NCBI RefSeq assembly: GCF_030269765.1
Contig: NZ_BSTX01000003.1
Span: 372,001 to 436,000, forward strand
Direction of reading: 5' to 3'
Length of the DNA: 64,000 nucleotides
Source of the DNA: Actinorhabdospora filicis
GTDB taxonomy: Bacteria > Actinomycetota > Actinomycetes > Mycobacteriales > Micromonosporaceae
Shown: positions 59,658 through 64,000 of the stretch, one piece after another
How the letters are laid out: each line of letters opens with the position of its first letter
Numbering within the stretch: position 1 is the stretch's first letter
The notes under the pieces: generated by a model
Databases searched by the model: none
Told to the model about the DNA's origin: nothing
What the model saw: only the letters and a program-made list of their open reading frames with translations
Position numbers and translations under genes: made by a program

Positions 59658-60184
59658 CACACGTGGGCCAGATCGGTGGTCCGCAGCGTGGCGAGTCCCT
59701 TGTGGACGTGCACCCGGGCGGTGGACTCCGCGCAGCCCATCAGGGCCGATATCGCCGCGTAGTCCAGGTCCAGGTAGAAACGCATCACAAGGGCCGCCCG
59801 CTGCTTTCGTGGCAGCGCGGCCAGGCGCGTCCAGAGGACGCTCCTTTCCGCACGGCTCGCGCTGCCGTCGTCCAGCGACCTCTCATGGGCGGTCATGTCC
59901 GCGGTGATCTTCTCCATCGCGCTCTTGCGGCGCCGCCACGACAGGAACTGCCGCAGCACCGCCTTTCGCACGTACGCGTCGGGATCACCGGCGTTGGACA
60001 CGCGCTTCCACGAGCGGTGGCAGCGCGCCAGAGCCTCCTGGGTCAGGTCTTCGGCGAGATGCCGGTCCTGGCACAGCAGGTAGGCGAACCGCAGTAGTCC
60101 ACTCCCACGTGCCCGGACGTATTCGTCGAATGAGCTCAAGGCGCGCTCCCCGTCTTCTTCGTTCCGCGCTGGCGCCACTGTCAC
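59657..60184 (-). CDS. SigE-family ECF sigma factor
   Basis: A 175-residue ECF sigma. Sigma2 at about 18-85 with FAYLLCQDRHLAEDLTQEALARCHRSWK and PDAYVRKAVLRQFLSWRRR; sigma4 at about 118-168 with LAALPRKQRAALVMRFYLDLDYAAISALMGC and STARVHVHKGLATLR. No extra domain. GTG start at 60184 (a second GTG at 60178 is possible). Overlaps the downstream membrane protein by TGATG, which probably acts as its partner. No target promoter was identified. Confidence 0.9.
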   Translation of the reverse strand: MTVAPARNEEDGERALSSFDEYVRARGSGLLRFAYLLCQDRHLAEDLTQEALARCHRSWKRVSNAGDPDAYVRKAVLRQFLSWRRRKSAMEKITADMTAHERSLDDGSASRAERSVLWTRLAALPRKQRAALVMRFYLDLDYAAISALMGCAESTARVHVHKGLATLRTTDLAHV

Positions 60185-60205
60185 GCGGTGGGGCGGCCGG
60201 AGTGT

Positions 60206-61252
60206 TTACCCGCGCACGGCCTTCAGCGCGGTCTCCACATCGGACTCGGTGTTGTACAGGTGGAACGAGAAGCGCATCCGCCCGTCCCGCTGCACCGCCA
60301 CGACACCGGCCTCCCGCAACCGGCCGGGGACGTCCTCGGCGACCGGCACCGACACGATCGCCGAGTCGGACGCCGCCAGCCCCAGCCCCTCCCGGAACGC
60401 GTTGGCCAGCCCCAGGTTGTGCGCGTGGATCCGGTCCACACCGAGCGCGGCCAGCAGGTCCAGGGCGGGCGCGCCGCCGATGATCGCCGGCCAGATCGGG
60501 GACAGGTCGAAGCGCCGCGCGTCGGGCGCCAGCCGCAGCGGCGGCCCGTAGAGCGACTGCCACGGGTCGTCCCCGGCGTACCAGCCCGACTGGGTCGGCG
60601 TGACCCGCGCCAGCGCCTCCGGCGTGCCCCACAGGTAGGCGGTCCCGCGCGGGGCCAGCAGCCACTTGTACCCGGCGGCGATGACGTAGTCGAGATCGCC
60701 GACGGGCAGCGGCAGCCACCCGGCGGCCTGCGTGGCGTCCACCAGGATCCGCGTGCCGAACCGGGCCCGCGCCTCGGCGAGCGCGGCGAAGGGCGCGACC
60801 CGCCCGTCGGAGGACTGCGCGGCCGAGACGGCCACCATCGTCACGTCCCCGGTCAGCGAGTCGGCCAGCCGCTCCAGGGGGACCACGCGCACGGTCACCC
60901 CGCGCGCCCGCGCCACCAGGAACGGGAACAGCAGCGAGTTGAACTCCTCCTCGGCCGCCAGCACCACCGCGTCATCGGGCAGCGAGGCCGCCACGAGCCC
61001 GATCAGCGGCGAGGCGTGCGAACCCATCGCCACCTGATCGGCGGGCACCCCGATCAGCCGCGCGAAGTTCTCCCGGCAACCGGCGACGAGCGCGTCGACC
61101 GGCGGGACGGAGAACCGCCCGCCGCGCCGCTCGTTCTCATGCGCGGCCAGGGCCTCGCTCGCGGTGCGCGGAGCGAGGCCGTAGGTCGCGCTGTTCAGAT
61201 AGACCGTCTCGGGAGTGAACAGGGCACGCGCTTCCTCGAACGTCATGGTCAT
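60206..61252 (-). CDS. Class V aminotransferase/kynureninase-like PLP enzyme
   Basis: A 348-residue PLP enzyme of the cysteine desulfurase-like class V group. Start TVYLNSATYGLAPR near 17 (substrate-binding Asn/His position), FSVPPVDALVAGCRENF near 45, VDATQAAGWLPL near 182 (PLP-contacting Asp), and Schiff-base Lys in IAAGYKWLLAPRG near 205-215. It lacks the conserved catalytic Cys of IscS-like proteins, so it is more like an isopenicillin-N epimerase-like aminotransferase. ATG at 61252 on a leaderless TAGCGT box is favoured; ATG 61246 is an alternative. Confidence 0.85.
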   Translation of the reverse strand: MTMTFEEARALFTPETVYLNSATYGLAPRTASEALAAHENERRGGRFSVPPVDALVAGCRENFARLIGVPADQVAMGSHASPLIGLVAASLPDDAVVLAAEEEFNSLLFPFLVARARGVTVRVVPLERLADSLTGDVTMVAVSAAQSSDGRVAPFAALAEARARFGTRILVDATQAAGWLPLPVGDLDYVIAAGYKWLLAPRGTAYLWGTPEALARVTPTQSGWYAGDDPWQSLYGPPLRLAPDARRFDLSPIWPAIIGGAPALDLLAALGVDRIHAHNLGLANAFREGLGLAASDSAIVSVPVAEDVPGRLREAGVVAVQRDGRMRFSFHLYNTESDVETALKAVRG

Positions 61253-61259
61253 TCCCCGG

Positions 61260-61265
61260 ACGCTA
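61260..61265 (-). promoter_or_regulatory. Likely -10 box of leaderless promoter
   Basis: Minus-strand TAGCGT with a 7-nt spacer to ATG 61252. Confidence 0.5.
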
Positions 61266-61271
61266 TCCCGT

Positions 61272-61904
61272 TCAGGCGCGCAGCCACACCCGCAGTGGCC
61301 CGGCGACGGCGAAACCGGCGGCGAGCGCGGGCGCCACGTCGTCCCCGGACTCGTAGCCGACCAGGGGCAGCTCACCGAAGAGCTCGCGCGCGGCGGCGAT
61401 CGCGCCGGGCCAGGCGTCCCCGTGGACGTTCGACACCCCCACCACGTCACCGGTGCGGTTGAGGACCGCGCCGCCGCCGGGCGTCCGCACGATCCGGACC
61501 TCCGGCTCGGCCAGCAGCGCCGGGACGAACAGGCCGCTCGCCCCGCCCCAGCCCTCCTCCCACGCGGCGAGACCACCGTCGGTGTCCACGAGGCTCCACT
61601 CGGCCGCGGCCGACGGGCCCGGCTCACGCCGGATCCAGCTCGCCTCGAACAGCACCGAGAAGCCGTGCCCGGACAGGTCCAGGTCGGCGAAGGAGTCCTT
61701 CACCGAGGCCCCCGGACCGGCGTCGACGCCGTCCAGGACGGCCGCGGCCGACAGCCCGGGAACGAGGGTCACCGCGTCGGGGTAGTACAGCGGCGTCCGC
61801 ACCGGACTGCGCCACACCCGCCCGTCCTCACTCGTGGCGATCCCGTGGGCGCGGCACATGGCAGCGCACCACGCGGCGTTGTTGCTGACATGGGTGTTGA
61901 TCAC
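61272..61904 (-). CDS. GNAT-like acetyltransferase-fold protein
   Basis: A 210-residue protein. The second half has a degenerate GNAT pattern: VVGVSNVHGDAWPGAIAAARELFGELPLVGYESGDDVAPALAAGFAVAGPLRVW (about 150-205), a single piece that matches the acetyl-CoA-binding half of GNAT proteins with a weak motif A. The first half (NNAAWCAAMCRAHGI, LYYPDAVTLVPG) is characteristic of a DUF-like family seen in actinomycetes. GTG start at 61904. Catalytic activity is uncertain. Confidence 0.65.
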   Translation of the reverse strand: MINTHVSNNAAWCAAMCRAHGIATSEDGRVWRSPVRTPLYYPDAVTLVPGLSAAAVLDGVDAGPGASVKDSFADLDLSGHGFSVLFEASWIRREPGPSAAAEWSLVDTDGGLAAWEEGWGGASGLFVPALLAEPEVRIVRTPGGGAVLNRTGDVVGVSNVHGDAWPGAIAAARELFGELPLVGYESGDDVAPALAAGFAVAGPLRVWLRA

Positions 61905-61971
61905 GGGCGCATCATCGGCGACCGCCCACCCTTCCCGCCACCCCTTTCCCCGCGAGGTAGATTCGACCCGG

Positions 61972-61991
61972 TACCCGTACCCAGTATCCGA
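61972..61991 (+). promoter_or_regulatory. Possible metal-responsive site before the copper chaperone
   Basis: GGTACCCGTACCCAGTATCC just ahead of the CopZ-like ribosome binding site holds GTACC repeats that loosely recall CsoR-type boxes. Low confidence. Confidence 0.25.
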
Positions 61992-62001
61992 AAGGGGCGT
62001 C

Positions 62002-62211
62002 ATGGAGACCGTCACGTACCAGGTCAACGGCATGACCTGCGGCCACTGCGAGAAGGCCGTCACCGAGGAGGTCGGCGCCATCGACGGGGTCGGCGAGGTC
62101 AAGGTCGACCTGACCAGCGGGCACGTCACCGTCACCGGCGAGGCCCTCGACGACGCCGCCGTCCGCGCCGCCGTCGACGAGGCCGGATACGAGCTCGCCG
62201 GGCGCGTCTGA
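62002..62211 (+). CDS. CopZ-like heavy-metal-associated protein
   Basis: A 69-residue ferredoxin-like HMA domain. Metal site NGMTCGHCEKAV with MxCxxC (Cys near 14 and 17). It carries Cu+ between the cell and pumps or regulators in the usual role. AAAGGGG 6 nt upstream of ATG. No CopA ATPase or CsoR is adjacent, so it stands alone here. Confidence 0.92.
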   Translation: METVTYQVNGMTCGHCEKAVTEEVGAIDGVGEVKVDLTSGHVTVTGEALDDAAVRAAVDEAGYELAGRV

Positions 62212-62293
62212 GACATCTCTCACGGGCGCGGCGGGCCACGGCCGGCGGGAGTAGTCTCGCCGCGTCAGATCCCCGACCCCCGGGAGCACCCCC

Positions 62294-63343
62294 ATGAGCG
62301 TCACCACAGTCCGCGCCTACGCCGCGCCCGCGCCGAAGGCCCCGCTGGAGCCGACGGACGTCCCGCGCCGCCCGCTCGGCCCCAATGACGTGCTCATCGA
62401 GATCAGGTACTCCGGGATCTGCCACAGCGACATCCACCAGGTCCGTGACGAGTGGGGCCGCGGCACCTACCCGATGGTCCCCGGCCACGAGATCGTCGGC
62501 GTGATCACCGAGATCGGCGCCGAGGTCACCCGCCACGCCGTCGGCGACCTCGCCGGTGTGGGCTGCTTCGTCGACTCCTGCCGCGAGTGCGAGGCCTGCC
62601 TGGCCGGACTCGACCAGTACTGCCGCAACGGCGTGGCCACCTACAACTCCACCGGACGCGACGGCGAGCCCACCTACGGCGGCTACAGCACCCACATCGT
62701 CGTCGACGCCGACCACGCCCTGCGCGTCCCCGCCGGACTCGACCTCGCCGCCGCCGCGCCCCTGCTCTGCGCCGGCATCACCCTCTACTCCCCGCTGCGG
62801 CACTGGAACGCCGGTCCCGGCAAGAAGGTCGCCATCGTCGGCCTCGGCGGACTCGGCCACGTCGGCGTCAAACTCGCCCGCGCCATGGGTGCCGAGGTCA
62901 CCGTCCTGAGCCAGACCGACCGCAAGAAGGACGACGCCGCCCGCCTGGGCGCCGACCACTTCCGCGCCACCGCCGACGGCACCGTCTTCAAGGACCTGCG
63001 CGGCACCTTCGACCTCATCCTCAACACCGTCTCCGCCCCCGTCGACGTGAACGCCTACCTCGGCCTCCTCAAGATCAACGGGACCCTCGTCGCCCTCGGC
63101 CTGCCCCCCGAGCCGCTCCCGGTCAACATGGGCGCCCTCGTCGGCGGCCGCAAGAGCCTGGCCGGCTCGATGATCGGCGGCATCGCCGAGACCCAGGAGA
63201 TGCTCGACTTCTGCGCCGAGCACGGCGTCGTCAGCGACATCGAACTCATCGCCGCCGACTACATCAACGAGGCCTACGAGCGCGTGATGGCCAGCGACGT
63301 CCGGTATCGATTCGTCATCGACACGGCCACGATCACCGCCTGA
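62294..63343 (+). CDS. Zinc-dependent NAD(P) alcohol dehydrogenase (cinnamyl-alcohol type)
   Basis: A 349-residue MDR alcohol dehydrogenase like YahK/AdhC. Catalytic zinc site SGICHSDIHQV near 40-50 and PGHEIVGVI near 63-71; structural zinc cysteines CRECEACLAGLDQYC near 97-111. Rossmann GLGGLGHVGVKLARAMG near 182-198. ATG with upstream GGGAGCA. Likely a broad aldehyde reductase. Not linked to neighbours. Confidence 0.92.
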   Translation: MSVTTVRAYAAPAPKAPLEPTDVPRRPLGPNDVLIEIRYSGICHSDIHQVRDEWGRGTYPMVPGHEIVGVITEIGAEVTRHAVGDLAGVGCFVDSCRECEACLAGLDQYCRNGVATYNSTGRDGEPTYGGYSTHIVVDADHALRVPAGLDLAAAAPLLCAGITLYSPLRHWNAGPGKKVAIVGLGGLGHVGVKLARAMGAEVTVLSQTDRKKDDAARLGADHFRATADGTVFKDLRGTFDLILNTVSAPVDVNAYLGLLKINGTLVALGLPPEPLPVNMGALVGGRKSLAGSMIGGIAETQEMLDFCAEHGVVSDIELIAADYINEAYERVMASDVRYRFVIDTATITA

Positions 63344-63426
63344 ACCCAACCTCCCCTCCGGTCGCGGCGTCGTCACAGGCGACGCCGCGACAACGCGGCG
63401 TGCCACCCCCTCCGGGAGGAACCCGC

Positions 63427-64000
63427 ATGAGGAACCGCTTATCGGCCCTGACGGCCGCGGCGACCCTGCTCGCGCTGATCGTCGCGCCCAACCCCGTCTC
63501 GGCCAGCTCACCCGAGTTACCCGACACCACCGCCCGCAACACGCCAGGCATCACCCTCATCACCGGTGACACCGTCCACGTCCTGCCCGGCGGCGGCATC
63601 GCCGTCCGGCGCGGACCCGGCCGCGACCGCGTCCACTACCGCCACTACACCCGCGACGGCGACACCTACGTCATCCCCGGCGACGCCGAGCGCCCACTCG
63701 CCAGAGGCCTCCTGGACGAACGCCTCTTCGACGTCACCGACCTCACCCGCCAGGGCTTCGGCGGAGAACCCGCCCTGCCCCTCATCATCGAGTCCGGAAC
63801 CGCCACCGGACGCCACCTCACCAGCATCGACGCCGTCGCCGTCACCCCCGGCGACCCCGGCCGCTTCTGGACCGGGCTCACCGGCGACCACAAGATCTGG
63901 CTCGACGCGCGCTACACACCGGCGCTCGCCGAAAGCGTCCCGCAGGTCCGCGCCCCCGAGGCGTGGGCGGCCGGATACGACGGCACCGGCGTGACCGTGG
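63427..64000 (+). CDS. Secreted subtilisin-like S8 peptidase, partial
   Basis: The first 191 codons of an exported protease truncated by the right edge. Signal peptide MRNRLSALTAAATLLALIVA with cleavage near VSASS (about 26). The propeptide-like part follows, with ITLITGDTVHVLPGGG and strands typical of inhibitor_I9-like or DUF prodomains in actinomycete subtilases. The start of the S8 domain is reached at RAPEAWAAGYDGTGVTV, just before the expected catalytic DTG. GGGAGGAA upstream supports ATG 63427. Likely extracellular. Confidence 0.87.
   Translation, partial: MRNRLSALTAAATLLALIVAPNPVSASSPELPDTTARNTPGITLITGDTVHVLPGGGIAVRRGPGRDRVHYRHYTRDGDTYVIPGDAERPLARGLLDERLFDVTDLTRQGFGGEPALPLIIESGTATGRHLTSIDAVAVTPGDPGRFWTGLTGDHKIWLDARYTPALAESVPQVRAPEAWAAGYDGTGVTV

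Noticed and set aside
1..64000. CRISPR arrays, tRNA or rRNA genes, prophage or IS elements
   Set aside because: No regularly spaced repeats, cloverleaf-like sequence, integrase, transposase or phage structural gene was seen.

Overview
This is a very high-GC actinomycete (Actinomycetota) chromosomal segment. The evidence is dense coding on both strands with strong third-position G/C, frequent GTG and some TTG starts, many short ATGA/GTGA overlaps, repeated TANNNT boxes 6-8 nt before start codons (leaderless transcripts), and typical actinomycete families (LAL/AfsR/BTAD regulators, SigE-like ECF factors, ECF42 with DGPF proteins, HxlR, MDMPI-type proteins, Ku). I cannot name the genus. I see no rRNA, tRNA, CRISPR, insertion sequence or prophage. 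The window reads as an accessory, regulator-rich chromosomal arm with some housekeeping genes.

Layout. 1-4756: two tandem paralogous N-terminal-HTH STAND regulators (the first runs off the left edge), divergent from a DHA2-type efflux pump and an alpha/beta hydrolase (4880-7233). 7278-8824: ECF42 sigma factor with its DGPF/YCII partner. 9003-11217: membrane protein plus NarL-type two-component system. 11278-13260: APC-type permease. 13245-15760: erythromycin-esterase-like and Vat/CatB-like acetyltransferase genes, divergent from a TetR regulator, with a palindromic operator between them. 15990-21452: a single 1820-residue acetyl-CoA carboxylase with eukaryote-like domain order. 21535-22032: Hsp20 under a CIRCE element.

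22161-31643: small metabolic genes and regulators, including a LysR/DoxX pair, a TetR/MFS operon behind a nested 46-bp palindrome, a CDF metal exporter behind an ArsR/SmtB-like site, and two unrecognised proteins. 31640-35692: HEAT-repeat protein, orphan DGPF protein, and a TetM/OtrA-like ribosomal protection GTPase preceded and overlapped by a 33-codon leader ORF. 35690-39689: quinone-oxidoreductase-like enzyme divergent from a BTAD/AfsR-type regulator with SARP-style direct repeats. 39661-49602: hydrolases, a beta-lactamase-fold protein, an MDMPI-type protein, GNAT, HxlR, a LAL regulator, and an AhpD-like protein divergent from a TetR regulator with two matched operators.

49622-56537: lipoprotein, Ku, a Ski2-like DEAD helicase directly abutting trmB and a PLP enzyme, then a Tat-exported beta-lactamase-like protein. 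56544-57056: a long hairpin, a decayed methyltransferase pseudogene and a 53-residue cysteine-rich peptide that looks like an orphan RiPP precursor. 57195-64000: GNAT gene behind a LacI/CebR-like palindrome, PH-like membrane protein, ECF sigma/membrane regulator operon, aminotransferase, copper chaperone, zinc alcohol dehydrogenase and the start of a secreted subtilase.

Common themes are drug or xenobiotic handling (two efflux pumps, a ribosomal protection protein, an Ere-like and a Vat-like enzyme, two beta-lactamase-fold proteins) and many local autoregulatory operators. The most unusual items are the single-chain carboxylase, the overlapping leader ORF of the ribosomal protection gene, and the cysteine-rich peptide.
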